NCBI GenBank assembly: GCA_016647705.1
Contig: CM028334.1
Location: 15,236,402-15,300,401 of the forward strand
Source of the DNA: Eucommia ulmoides
Lineage: Eukaryota > Streptophyta > Magnoliopsida > Garryales > Eucommiaceae
Direction: 5' to 3'
Length of the DNA stretch: 64,000 nucleotides
Below, in pieces: positions 44,456 to 56,520 of this stretch (position 1 is its first letter; every line of letters begins with the position of its first letter). Under the pieces are notes generated by a model, which ran no database searches, had not been told where the DNA came from, and worked only from the letters and a program-made list of their open reading frames with translations. The translations under genes and the position numbers were made by a program.

Positions 44456-45445
44456 CCGTAATTGCCCAAGGTGATACTGCCACATCTCAGGCGGTACAGC
44501 TGAAGAGGTTTAAGGAGTTAGACCCTCCGGCTTTCACCGGGACAGCGGGTCCAGCCGATGCGGAGAATTAGATCAGAGGTGTCGGGCACGTATTTGAGGC
44601 AATGGGGATTGTTGACGATAGCCGAGTTCCCCTCGCCATTTTCCAGTTGAGGGAGGAAGCCAAGCACTGGTGGGAGGAAATGAAGAGACTGATTTTCGGT
44701 TCTGGGGAGGAGATCACATGGGACCGGTTCGTCGCCGCATTTAATGAGAAATACTTTCCTGAGTCTTATCGGTTCCAAATGGAGAAGGAATTTATAGTCC
44801 TGAAGCAGGGAAAAATGACAGTTCAGCAGTACGAGGTTAGATTCGATGTTTTATCCCGCTTTACCCCTGATCTGGTAAAAACGGAGGAGGGAAAATGCAG
44901 ACGTTTCCAGAAAGGACTTCAGTTAGAAATCCGCTCCAGGCTGACCAGCAAACAAATTAAGAATTATGCAGAGTTGGTGAATACGGCGAAGCTAGTGGAG
45001 AGGGATGTGCAGGAAGCCGCCGAGAGTCGAGAGCAGTACAAGAAGAGCAGATTTGAGTCGCCTAGCAGATTTTCGAGTGGTACTTCACGGGGGACGATAG
45101 TTCGACCGCCTGTTGCTCGGGTCTCATCACTTGGCCAATCCGCCAGGAACCGTGGTTCCCGACAATCCTACCCTAGGCAACAACAAAGTACATTAGAAGC
45201 TAGTGCTGGTCTGCAGAGGCAAGAACGGAGTTAGCCGTCGAGTCGGGCTGGGGGGAATAAATGTTATCACTGTGGAGCTACGGGTCACTTTGCCAGAGAC
45301 TGTCCGGTGGGGGTCCCGATATGTTTCCACTGTCATGTGCCGGGTCATAAATCTACAAATTGTCTGAGACTTGCTTCCACCTTCGTACCTCCAGCGAGCA
45401 GTATGGGTAGTACGGGTCCTAGCACCGCCCAGGGGCTTGGTAGAG
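44456..45445 (+). pseudogene. Inverted Gypsy gag fragment
   Basis: Nearly the same gag sequence as in the main Gypsy element, but on the + strand. It runs from the QAVQLKRFKELDPPAFTG region through [18 protein letters not shown] and [20 protein letters not shown] to the two CCHC knuckles ([14 protein letters not shown] and CFHCHVPGHKSTNC). It has stops at 44569 and 45232. It joins LTR B at its left end and LTR A at 45446, within similar GG(A/T)AGAGGAC-like sequence, so it marks a rearrangement. Confidence 0.85.
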
Positions 45446-47607
45446 GACTGACTCCTAGCCATTTCACCTGCGAGTATACTGCATTCTCAGTAAAAGTATT
45501 CTTATTTAATAATAATCGTACTTTCTAGGTAACACAACATTTATACATGGATTCAGCGTAAATATCACATATGCAGTAAAAAAAAAAAGTAACATATATA
45601 CCTAAGGTTCAATTCTCAAATCATGCAGTATAAATATCATGACCATTACTCGAAATAGTAAATTATTACACAATAGCAACAGAACATCACACCCCAAAAC
45701 ACAATGCACACCGGCTAGCCATGGAGATCGTTTTAACCTTACGATCGGGAGTTTGCAACGGTACCGTACCGTCCGTAGGATATGCCTTCCTACGAACACC
45801 CATCACTCCGCCGAAGCGGATCATTACTGCGCAGTACAAACGTCTAATCATCACTCTGCCGAAGCAGATAAACATCACTCCGCTAAAGCGGATAAACATC
45901 ACTCCGCCGAAACGGATCATATCACATAATAATATCGTCGAATCATCACGTAATGGTTTAAAAAAAACATCTAATTTTAGTTCAACCATTTTTCATCATG
46001 CATGCACATATACAAACAATTTGGCGATAAGACAGTACACTCACCTCGTTTCTGGTACTGCAAAAACCCTCTCTGTCCAAAGCTTACCGGGGTGTTGGCG
46101 ACTGCGAACCTAGAAATGATAGGGTCTAAGTTAACATTTCATGTAAAATCACCTAGTCATGTAGGGCCGGCCCTAAGTTTCTCATTTTTCCATTTCCCAT
46201 ATTTTATTTATGAGATTTGCTATTATTCCTAATAATTTTTGTTTCATTATTTATTACATGAGAAAACCCGTAATATGAATGATCCTAATTTATTACTCCG
46301 GTTACAAAGATTTTAGGTTAGGATTGGGTTTTAACAGAACTAAAATAAATTTAACGGCAAACGAAATCCTTTCCGAGTTATTCACGGGCCGTAAAAAGGG
46401 TTTTTATTTAAAAAAGAATTTCTCCCTTTCTCCTGGGGTCAATTGTGCAATTTTTTTTTTCTTTTTTTTTTCTTCTTCTTTTTTTTTTTTTTTTTTTCTC
46501 TGTTTCCAGTTCCTGCTAGCCCCGACGCTGGTCCTCCCTCTCTCTACCGTTGCCGGCCGCCGGTGGCTCGCCCCCCTTGCCGACTCGCCTGAAAACCCCC
46601 GCACCACCCAAGAAACCCTCCTACACCACCTCCAGCCGCCACGTCAGCTCCACCGCACACCCACAACCACTGTTCACCTACCGCTGATCGCTCTCTCTCT
46701 CTCCTCCTCTCCGTCCCGGCTTCTCTCTCTCTCTCTAATTTTTTTTCTCTTTTGCAGTATACCCTTCACACATACGCACCCTCACACACCGTAACCAAAA
46801 AACAACACATCCATACCCCAAACCCACATGGTGCCGAAAGACAAAAATCGAACACGACCCCCACCTCGCCGACCCAACTCGTTACACTCATGCATGCATG
46901 CATCCATCAATTAGTTGCAGAAATACATATAAATACTTACTTAACCGATGATCGTCAGTGATCGAAAGGCGATCCGCAACTCCGTTCACCGACGACACTA
47001 ACATGCACATGGCCGCTCCGTCGACGAACTACGCCACCGTATGCACCTTTCTCTCTCTGGGATTGTTTACACTGACCGCACGACCACGCTGCCGGAGAAA
47101 TGTCAATCCAAGGAAAACCGACGACCCCTCCGCTCCGGCTCTCTCTCTCTAGAATTTTTGGACTTCCGTTTCTTCTCCGATTTTCTCACCTCAGTGCATG
47201 TAGGAGGTTTTTAACGCATGAATTTAGTGGTTAAGATAATCCTAAGCCTGCCACATCGCCCCTCGATCATCCCTCCCTTGGCCGGTGAGTTACCGTCGGG
47301 TTGCCGTGTGGGTGGGAGTGGGATTATGGAAAAAAAGGATTAAATTACACTTCCCTCCCCATATTTTCATTAAGGTTCTTATTTCAGTGTATCCTTATTT
47401 TAAAAGTTTCAAAATTATAATTTTGCCCAAATTTTTATTTTTATTTTATTTATTTATTTATTTTTATTTTTTTTTGCATTTCTAAATTCCTAATTTGACC
47501 CCCAATTTTTAACTTGAGTTTTTATTAATGACATTTTTACCTTAAAATTCTCTAACGTTTTATAATATGGTTATTTATGATGCATGTTCTACCACTTAGG
47601 TTTTACA
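45446..47607 (-). repeat. 3' LTR of the Tekay-like element (truncated)
   Basis: It matches 52946-55058 closely. Its + strand right end GGTTTTACA (47607) meets the purine tract AGGAGGGAAGAG read on the - strand. It carries one extra copy of the CATCACTCCGCCGAAGCGG-type unit compared with the other LTR. The first 345 bp of the full LTR are missing at 45446. Confidence 0.9.
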
Positions 47608-47647
47608 ACTCTTCCCTCCTAAGAGAAATTTCGTCCCAAAATTTTAT

Positions 47648-50600
47648 TTATCTACGTATTATTATTATTATCCATATATACATACCTTGGTCAAACAAAT
47701 GTGGGTATTTGCTCCTCATTTCTTCTTCTCGCTCCCACGTCGCCTCTTCCATCGCCTGACTGCGCCACAACACTTTGACTAACGGGATCGTCCTCGTTCG
47801 CAATACTTGAGCTTTACGGCTTAGGATTTGGACCGGCTCCTCAACATAGGACAAATTAGCTTCCAATTCGATCGGCTGCGAGGTCAACACATGAGAAGGG
47901 TCTGGCACATATTTTCGGAGCATCGATACATGGAAAACATCGTGCAGTCGAGATAACTCGGGTGGTAACGCAAGTCAATACGCTGCCGTGCCCACCCGTT
48001 CTAGAACTTCATAGGGTCCGATGTATCTTGGACTCAACTTCCATTTCTTTCCAAACCTCATTATGCCTTTCCACGGAAAGATACGCAGGAACACATGATC
48101 CCCTACCTCGAATTCTAATTCCCGCCGGCGCTTGTCTGCATAACTCTTCTGCCGACTCTGAGCGATTTTTAACTTTTCTCGAATCACCTCTACCTTGTCT
48201 GCTGTCAGTTGGGCTATGTCTGACATCAACAAATTACGTTCGCCCATCTCAGTCCAACAAACAGGGGTTCTGCATCTTCTACCATACAATGCCTCATATG
48301 GAGCCATCTCAATTGCCGAGTGGTAGCTGTTGTTGTAAGCGAACTCCATCAACGGCAAATGGTCGTCCCAGCTTCCAGGAAATTCCAGAACACATCCCCT
48401 TAACATATCCTCCAACGTTTGTATCGTACGCTCTGACTGGCCGTCCGTCTGAGGATGGAAAGCGGTGCTAAATTTCAGCTTGGTACCTAAGGCAGTTTGA
48501 AGACTCGGCCAGAACCTCGAAGTAAATCTCGGATCTCTATCCGACACTATAGAAACCAGTGCACCATGCAATCTAACAATCTCATCAATATACAGCTGGG
48601 CATACTTTTCAAGAGAGAAGGTCGTCTTTACGGCTAGAAAATGAGCGAACTTGGTAAGCCTATCAACGATCACCCAGATAGAATTATACCCTTTTTGAGT
48701 ACGGGGTAATCCTGAGATAAAATCCATCGTGATATGCTCCCACTTCCACTCTGGAATAGGTAGGGGTTGCAGCAACCCATCTGGACGCTGATGCTCGATC
48801 TTTACTTGCTGGCACACAAGGCACCTGGCCACAAATTCTGCGATCTCCCGTTTCATTCCAATCCACCAATAATGTTCACGCAAATCTCGATACATCTTAG
48901 TGCTCCCCGGATGCATTGCGTATGCGGAGCTATGCGCCTCCTCCAAGATATCTTTTTTCAAGTCACCATTGTTAGGCACACACAGCCTATTACCACACAT
49001 CAAGGCTTCATCATTTTCCCTGATATGATGATCAGTTCTGTGACCATTTTTTACCTCATCTCGGATCCTCTCCAATTGACTGTCTGACTTTTGAGCTTCA
49101 ACAATGTGGTCAATCAATGTGGGCCTCAAAGTCAAAGTTGCAAGTAGTGCTGCCGTCTGACCAACCGCCAACTGAACTCGCATCGATCTCAATTCTGCAT
49201 ACAGGTTAGCATGGGAAACACGGAGGTGGGCGACTGAGCCTGCCGATTTTTGACTTAGAGCATCCGCTACAACATTAGCCTTTACTGGATGGTAATGGAT
49301 GGTGCAATCGTAGTCCTTGATCAACTCCATCCAACGCCTCTGCCTTAGATTTAATTCCTTCTGGGTAAACAAATACTTCAAACTCTGATGGTCGGTGTAT
49401 ATTTCACATGTCTCGCCATACAGGTAGTGCCTCCAAGTCTTCAGGGCGAACACAATGGCAGCCAATTCCAAATCGTGCGTCGGGTAATTACGCTCGTGGT
49501 TCTTCAGTTACCGGGATGCATACGCGATCACATGACCATGCTGCATCAGAACACATCCCAGCCCTTGGTGTGACGTGTCACTATAGATTACAAAACCGCC
49601 CCCTTCGGACGGAAGGGACAATACTGGTGCCGATATCAACCTACTCTTCAATTTTTGGAAACTCTACTCACATTTATCGGTCCACTTGAATTTGGATTCC
49701 TTGCGAGTCAACCGGGTCAGCGGGGTAGCTATCACGGAAAATCCTTGCACAAATCGTCGATAGTACCCTGCCAACCCTAAAAAACTTCAAACTTCAGTAA
49801 CATTTTTCGGTCTTTCCCACTGAACGACAGCTTCAACTTTCTTCGGGTCTACCTGAATACCATTTCCTGAAATGACATGACCCAAAAATACCACATGATC
49901 TAACCAGAATTCACATTTACTAAGTTTCGCATACAACCGCTTCTCCTGTAATGTTTGCAATACAATCCGGAGATGATTCATATGTTCCTCTCCACTTTGT
50001 GAATAGACCAAAATGTCATCAATGAACACTATAAGGAATTGGTCCAGATAAGGTTGAAAGATGCGGTTCATCAAATCCATGAAAGCCGCAGGGGCATTTG
50101 TCAGTCCAAAGGGCATAACCAGGAATTCATAGTGTCCGTATCGCGTACAGAATGTTGTTTTCGCTACATCGCTCTCTCTGACCTTCAGTTGGTGATACCC
50201 CGATCGGAGATCTATCTTGGAGAATACCTTAGCTTTCTGAAGTTGGTCAAACAAGTCATCAATCCTCGGCAACGGATAATTATTGCGGACCGTCACCTTG
50301 TTTAGTTGCCGATAATCAATGCACATTCTCAATGTACCATCCTTCTTCTTTATGAACAGGACTGGGGCACCCCATGGGGAGACGCTGGACCTGATGAATC
50401 CCCAGTCCAATAAATCTTGCAACTGCACCTTCAACTCTTTTAACTCAGCAGGTGCCATACGATAAGGTGGAATCGAGATAGAGGTAGTGCCTGGAATTAA
50501 TTCGATCGTGAATTCCATTTCCCTATCGACGGGCAACCTTGGCAATTCTTCCGGGAATATGTCAGGAAAATCCCGGACCACGGGAATATCTGCCACCGGA

Positions 50601-52366
50601 GTTTTTTCCTGCCTGTTGTCGATTATGTGCACAAGATATCCCTGGCAGCCTTTCTTTAATAATTTCCTGGCTTCTAATACTGAGATTAGACTAACAAGAG
50701 TGATAGTTCTATCTCCAGCAAACACAAACTCTGACTCGCCTGTAATTCGAAATATCACCTCCTTCTTGAAACAGTCCACCGTGGCGTGATATTCAGATAG
50801 CAAGTCCATCCCCAATATTATATCGAAATCGTGAATATTCAGGGGTAACAGATCTGCTAGTAACTCTCTATCACCAAACCGGAGTGGACTGTCCTTATAC
50901 ACCCTATCGATCCATACCGACTCACCCACCGGAGTAGAAATAACAACACGATAGGATAAAGAAATGGGAAATCTGCCTACTTGCATCATAAAGGTCGTCA
51001 AAACAAAAGAATGCGTAGAACCGGGATCAATAAGCACACGAGCATTTTTAGCATGTAAAGATATGATACCTGTGACCACCTCGGGAGTAGCCTGAGTGTC
51101 CTGCCGAGTAGTAGCAAAAACACGGCCTCGCGTTGGAGGTCTACCCGGCAATCCTCTACCAAGCCCTTGGGTGGTGCTAGGACCCGTACTACCCATACTG
51201 CTCGCTGGAGGTACGAAGGTGGAAGCAAGTCTCGGACAATTTGTAGATTTATGACCCAGCACATGACAGTGGAAACATATTGGGACCCCCACCGGACAGT
51301 CTCTGGCAAAGTGACCCGTAGCTCCACAGTGATAACATTTATTCCCCCCAGCCCGACTCGACGGCTGACTCCGTTCTTGCTTTTGCAGACCAGCACTAGC
51401 TTCTAATGTACTTTGTTGTTGCCTAGGGTAGGATTGTCGGGAACCACGGTTCCTGGCGGATTGGCCAAGTGATGAGGCCCGAGCAACAGGCGGTCGAACT
51501 ATCATCCCCCGTGAAGTACCACTCGAAAATCTGCTAGGCGACTCAAATCTGCTCTTCTTGTACTGCTCTCGACTCTCGGCGGCTTCCTGTACATCCATCT
51601 CCACTAGCTTCGCCGTATTCACCAACTCTGCATAATTCTTAATTTGTTTGCTGGTCAGCCTGGAGCGGATTTCTAACTGAAGTCCTTTCTGGAAACGTCT
51701 GCATTTTCCCTCCTCCGTTTTTACCAGATCTGGGGAAAAGCGGGATAAAGCATCGAATCTAACCTCGTACTGTTGAACTGTCATTTTTCCCTGCTTCAGG
51801 ACTATAAATTCCTCCTCCATCTGGAACCAATAAGACTCGGGAAAGTATTTCTCATTAAATGCGGCGATGAACCGGTCCCATGTGATCTCCTCCCTAGAAC
51901 CGGAAATCAGTCTCTTCATTTCCTCCCACCAGTACTCGGCTTCCTCCCTCAACTAGAAAGTGGCGAGGGGAACTCGGCTATCGTCAACAATCCTCATTGC
52001 CTCAAATACATGCCCGACACCTCTGATCCAATTCTCCGCATCGGCTGGACCCGTTGTCCCGGTGAAAGCCGGAGGGTCTAACTCCTTAAACCTCTTCAGC
52101 TGTACCGCCTGAGATGTGGCGGTATCACCTTGGGCCCTTTGACTTTCCATAATCCTCGCTTGCTGCTCCGTTAGCTGGGCAACGGCCCGCAAAATTCTTT
52201 CTACCGTGTCTAAGCTTCCCTGCAACCTGTCACCTTGCGTGTGGGATCCTACAATTTGCAAACTTCCCAGTTCCCTATCTCTCCGTTCCTGGGGCTCCAC
52301 TTGCCTCGGGGGTTCCTCTTGCCTCTGAGGTCCCACACTCCCAGAGGTTTCACCTTCTCCTTCCAT
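47648..52366 (-). pseudogene. Gypsy gag-pol polyprotein with five nonsense changes
   Basis: One frame runs from MEGEGETSGSVGPQRQEE at 52366 to the stop at 47648. Gag carries two CCHC knuckles ([28 protein letters not shown]). Protease has [14 protein letters not shown] has the FIDDILVYS active site. RNase H has IYSDTSHQGLGCVLMQ. Integrase has the HHCC region ([25 protein letters not shown]) and a DDE core ([35 protein letters not shown]). A chromodomain-like end follows LHDVFHVSMLRKYVPDPSHV. Stops lie at 51953 (TAG), 49787 (TGA), 49665 (TAG), 49509 (TAA) and 47975 (TGA); each differs by one C-to-T from a sense codon. No frameshift was needed. Confidence 0.9.
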
Positions 52367-52582
52367 ACCTGTTATCAGTCATAAAATCCGATTCAACAAC
52401 TAACTAGGTCAACCAGAAAAATGCCAATAATTAACATACGTTAATTAACTATTCCGTGAGTATTAAAAACACCCACTAACACCTTATCTTAGGGTCCCCA
52501 ACTAACTAGACGACTGACACGCTTCCCATCACCTAATCCGCTACAAGCACCACACCTAACAAGTATACAGAACCTATAACCT

Positions 52583-52597
52583 GGCTCTGATACCAAA
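52583..52597 (-). other. Gypsy primer-binding site
   Basis: On the - strand TTGGTATCAGAGCC follows the LTR end by a few bases. It is the usual Met-tRNA complementary sequence and sets the 5' LTR boundary at 52601. Confidence 0.9.
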
Positions 52598-52600
52598 AAT

Positions 52601-52806
52601 TGTCACACCCTACCCCGGACACCCGTCACCTTGTGGGGCTGGCGTGACATTGACACGACCTTACTCAGGCAAAAAAAAGAATCAACCAGGATGCGACAAC
52701 ATGCATTCATAATTATACAAATAATCAAGATACAAGTTATAAACATCTTTCTGAGCCAGAGACACACCCGTCCCTGATAAACCCTTCTAAACCGCAAAAA
52801 GGGAAG

Positions 52807-52840
<34 letters not shown>

Positions 52841-55058
52841 AACCGATGAATCCTTTCTAGATTCGTCTCAGGCGGCACTTTGCCGAAAATTTTTTAAAAA
52901 AAAGAAAACCCTGCTATACCGTCGACGGACTCTACCCCGTGACAGTAGGGGACCGACTCCTAGCCATTTCATCTGCGAGTGTACTGCATTCTCAGTAAAA
53001 GTATTCTTATTTAATAATAATCGTACCTTCTAGGTAACACAACATTTATACATGGATTCAGCGTAAATATCACATATGCAGTAAAAAAAATGTAACATAT
53101 ATACCTAAGGTTCAATTCTCAAATCATGCAGTATAAATATCATGACCATTGCCCGAAATAGTAAATTATTACACAATAGCAACAGAACATCACACCCCAA
53201 AACACAACGCACACCGGCTAGCCATGGCGATCGTTTTAACCTCACAATCGGGAGTTTGCAACAGTACCGTACCGTCCGTAGGATATGCCTTCCTACGAAC
53301 ACCCATCACTCCGCCGAAGCGGATCATTACTGCGCAGTACAAACGTCTAATCATCACTCTGCCGAAGCAGATAAACATCACTCCGCCGAAGCGGATCATA
53401 TCACATAATAATATCGTCGAATCATCACGTAATGGTTTAAAAAAAAACATCTAATTTTAGTTCAACCATTTTTCATCATGCATGCACATATACAAACAAT
53501 TTGGCGATAAGACAGTACACTCACCTCGTTTCTGGTACTGCAAAAACCCTCCCTGTCCAAAGCTTACCGGGGAGTTGGCGACTGCGAACCTAGAAATGAT
53601 AGGGTCTAAGTTAACATTTCATGTAAAATCACCTAGTCATGTAGGGCAGGCCCTAAGTTTCTCATTTTTCCATTTCCCATATTTTATTTATGAGATTTGC
53701 TATTATTCCTAATAATTTTTGTTTCATTATTTATTACATGAGAAAACCCGTAATATGAACGATCCTAATTTATTACTCCGGTTACAAAGATTTTAGACTA
53801 GGATTGGGTTTTAACAAAACTAAAATAAATTTAACGGCAAACGAAATCCTTTCCGAGTTATTCACGGGCCGTAAAAAGGGTTTTTATTTAAAAATGAATT
53901 TCTCCCTTTCTCCTGGGGTCAATTGTGCAATTTTTTTTTTCTTTTTTTTTTTTTTTTTCTCTGTTTCCGGTTCCTGCTAGCCCCGACGCCGGTCCTCCCT
54001 CTCTCTACCGTTGCCGGCCGCCGGTGGCTTGCTCCCCTTGCCGACTCGCCTGAAAACCCCCGCACCACCCAAGAAATCCTCCTACACCACCTCTGGCCGC
54101 CACGTCAGCTCCACCGCACACCCACAACCACTGTTCACCCACCGCCGATCGTTCTCTCTCTCTCCTCCTCTCTGTCCCGGCTTCTCTCTTTCTCTCTAAT
54201 TTTTTTTCTCTTTTGCAGTATACCCTTCACACATACGCACCCTCACACACCGTAACCAGAAAACATCACATCCATATCCCAAACCCACATGGTGCCGGAA
54301 GACAAAAATCGAACACGACCCCTACCTCGCCGACCCAACTCGTTACACTCATGCATGCATGCATCCATCAATTAGTTGCAGAAATACATATAAATACTTA
54401 CCTGACCGATGATCGTCAGTGATCGAAAGGCGATCCGCAACTCTGTTCACCGGCGACACTAACATGCACACGGCCGCTCCGTCGACGAACCACGCCACCG
54501 TATACACCTCTCTCTCTCTGGGATTGTTTACACTGACCGCACGACCACGCTGCCGGAGAAATGTCGATCCAAGGAAAACCGACGACCCCTCCGCTCTGGC
54601 TCTCTCTCTCTCTAGAATTTTCGGACTTCCGTTTCTTCTCCGATTTTCTCACCTCAGTGCATGTAGGAGGTTTTTAACGCTTGAATTTAGTGGTTAAGAT
54701 AATCCTAAGCCTGCCACGTCGCCCCTCGATCATCCCTCCCTTGGCCGGTGAGTTACCGTCGGGTTGCCGTGTGGGTAGGAGTGGGATTATGGAAAAAAAA
54801 GATTAAATTACACTTCCCTCCCCACATTTTCATTAAGGTTCTTATTTCAGTGTATCCTTATTTTAAAAGTTTCAAAATTATAATTTTGCCCCAAATTTTT
54901 ATTTTTATTTTATTTATTTTTTTTTTGCATTTCTAAATTCCTAATTTGACCCCCAATTTTTAACTTGAGTTTTTATTAATGACATTTTTACCCTAAAATT
55001 CTCTAACGTTTTATAATATGGTTATTTATGACGCATGTTCTACCACTTAGGTTTTACA
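52601..55058 (-). repeat. 5' LTR of the Tekay-like element (2458 bp)
   Basis: It begins (+ strand) TGTCACACCCTACCCCGG and ends GGTTTTACA, so on the element strand it has TG..CA ends. It holds a poly(A) run at 52806-52840, tandem CATCACTCCGCCGAAGCGG units at 53301-53400 and CT-rich tracts near 54150-54200. The short open frames here, several mirrored in the other LTR, are not genes. Confidence 0.9.
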
Positions 55059-55590
55059 CAGAAGGTAGCCTAAACACGCACCACTCCCATAACACTGATC
55101 ACACCCATATACAGACACAGTGATCATCAAATAACGGCGACGACCAAAATCCACTGCCGACCAAACGCCTCCGATCCTCTCTTTCTCTCTCTAGATTTTT
55201 CTCAAATTTTTAGATTTGATTTGAGATTTTTGATCATTACACATGCATGGAGGATTATATATGCATGAAATTAGTACGTACAAATGATCCAAGCGTGCCA
55301 CGTCGTCTGATCTCTTTCACCCTGCTCCCCCCTAACTTCTTTAATTCCTTATTTTAATCAATTTCAACTTTTAAAAGTTTATAAAATTATAATTTCACCC
55401 TTAATATGTTCAATTTTTTATTTTAATTGTCAATTTGAATCTCAAGATTAAATTTAATGTTTTCTAAATTTTCAATTTGACCCCTAAACTTTTAATTTGG
55501 ATTTTTATTAACAAATTTTTTTACCCCGAATTTCCCAATGCTCTAAAATTCAACTATTAATGACGTACGTGCTATGATTTGGGTCTTACA
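55059..55590 (-). mobile_element. Solo LTR B, right part, ending at TSD GTATT
   Basis: Diverged sequence parallel to the end of LTR A (GTGCTATGATTTGGGTCTTACA against GTTCTACCACTTAGGTTTTACA) stops at 55590. It is followed by GTATT, identical to 43208-43212. This proves that 43213-55590 was one LTR-derived insertion into plastid DNA, later split by the Tekay-like element. Confidence 0.85.
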
Positions 55591-55612
55591 GTATTATAGG
55601 GAGAAAAGAATA

Positions 55613-55825
55613 GATGCCTGAACTAAAAGATGTTCTTGCTATGGGAGCATGTACGATTACAAGGGGGATGTTCAGTATCAATTCTTATAGTACTGTTTGA
55701 GGAGTCAATAAACTCATTCCGATGGATGTCTATTTGCCGGGTTGCCCACCTAAACCAGAAGCAGTTATAGATGCTATAACAACACTTCGTAAGAAAATAT
55801 CTCACGAAATCTCTTGTGAACATAC
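55613..55825 (+). pseudogene. ndhK: Plastid ndhK fragment
   Basis: Readable are MPELKDVLAMGACTIT, then YSTV, and after a stop at 55699, [20 protein letters not shown] and LRKKISHEI. These match the iron-sulfur NdhK subunit of plastid NDH ([39 protein letters not shown]). One shift and one stop are visible, and it is truncated by the 16S junction. Confidence 0.85.
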
Positions 55826-55959
55826 AGGCGGGATACTTAACGCGTTAGTTATAGCACTACACGGGTCGATACGCACAACGCCTAGTATCCATCGTTTATG
55901 GCTAGAACTATTGGGGTATCTAATCCCATTCGCTCCTCTAGCTTTCGTCTCTCAGTGTC
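55826..55959 (-). pseudogene. rrn16: Plastid 16S rRNA fragment (reverse)
   Basis: The complement reads GACACTGAGAGACGAAAGCT to CTAACGCGTTAAGTATCCCG, the plastid 16S rRNA region near position 700-850, with several substitutions. It is a different part of 16S from the fragment at 42601 and in the opposite direction. Confidence 0.9.
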
Positions 55960-56057
55960 CCACCTACTCAGCATAAACAGAAGAAGAATAAGAAGAAAAA
56001 GAAACAAAATGATAAGAAACCACCGCAAGTAGAAAGTCGTATCTCTTTAGTTAATAA

Positions 56058-56232
56058 GATCTAAAGAATTTATCGATACCAGGGTGTGCAAATTCATAAT
56101 AAGCATATAGAACTTATTGTACATCAAAAAACCTCAAAAGTGTTGGTTTTAGAAGATAGAATGTCCAATGTTTTTTTAGCCAGGAGAACTAATTGGATTA
56201 TTGCGAGCTTAACGAGAAGTCTGTTGTTCCCC
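56058..56232 (+). pseudogene. rpoC2: Plastid rpoC2 fragment
   Basis: The reading [20 protein letters not shown] then [16 protein letters not shown] matches the C-terminal part of the plastid RNA polymerase beta'' subunit ([39 protein letters not shown]). It contains at least one stop and is short. Confidence 0.85.
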
Positions 56233-56520
56233 TCCCAAGGGTAGGTTCTAGGTTGAATTCAACGATTCAATAAATCGAGGGAGAATTTTCCACATCTTCG
56301 ATTCAATTCCCCAAGTAGAGTAGAATTTAGAAACAATTGGTTTAGAAAATTTCTCCCCTCGGTAAATCACTTCGTGGGATTTCGCCTAAATCTTGGAATG
56401 ATTAATTATGACAAAACTTGTTTCCATGACTTTCCCTCGGTTCTCATCTCCATAGGATTAGAGGGAATGTCAATTCGAACCTCTTTGACTGAGTTGGACA
56501 ATTTAGGATAGTAAGTAGTC

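Larger units (their letters stand above)
45446..55058 (-). mobile_element. Ty3/Gypsy retrotransposon, Tekay-like, nearly complete
   Basis: On the - strand the order is 5' LTR (52601-55058), primer-binding site (52583-52597), polyprotein (52366-47648), purine tract (about 47625-47608) and 3' LTR (47607-45446). The 3' LTR lacks about 345 bp of its end because of the fusion with an inverted gag fragment. The LTRs are nearly identical by eye, so the insertion is young. It sits in solo LTR B and has five nonsense changes in the polyprotein. The chromodomain-like C-terminus and LTR/PBS style fit the Tekay/Del clade. Confidence 0.85.
55596..56520. other. Nuclear plastid DNA (NUPT), block 3, scrambled
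   Basis: The NUPT continues with ndhK (+), 16S rRNA (-) and rpoC2 (+) pieces joined directly. In plastid genomes these three genes are far apart and not in this arrangement. The rest, to about 56520, is organelle-like but unassigned. Confidence 0.75.

Noticed and set aside
46279..47152. Long open frames in the 3' LTR (and their twins at 53923-54697)
   Set aside because: They are mirrored in both LTRs, rich in Pro/Ser/Leu from CT and CACC tracts, and lack homology.
47962..48471. 169-codon + strand frame over the integrase
   Set aside because: Antisense shadow of the - strand integrase reading, which has clear catalytic motifs.
42597..55960. Functional rRNA or tRNA genes
   Set aside because: The 16S and trnW matches are short, mutated pieces of plastid DNA in the nucleus, not complete genes.
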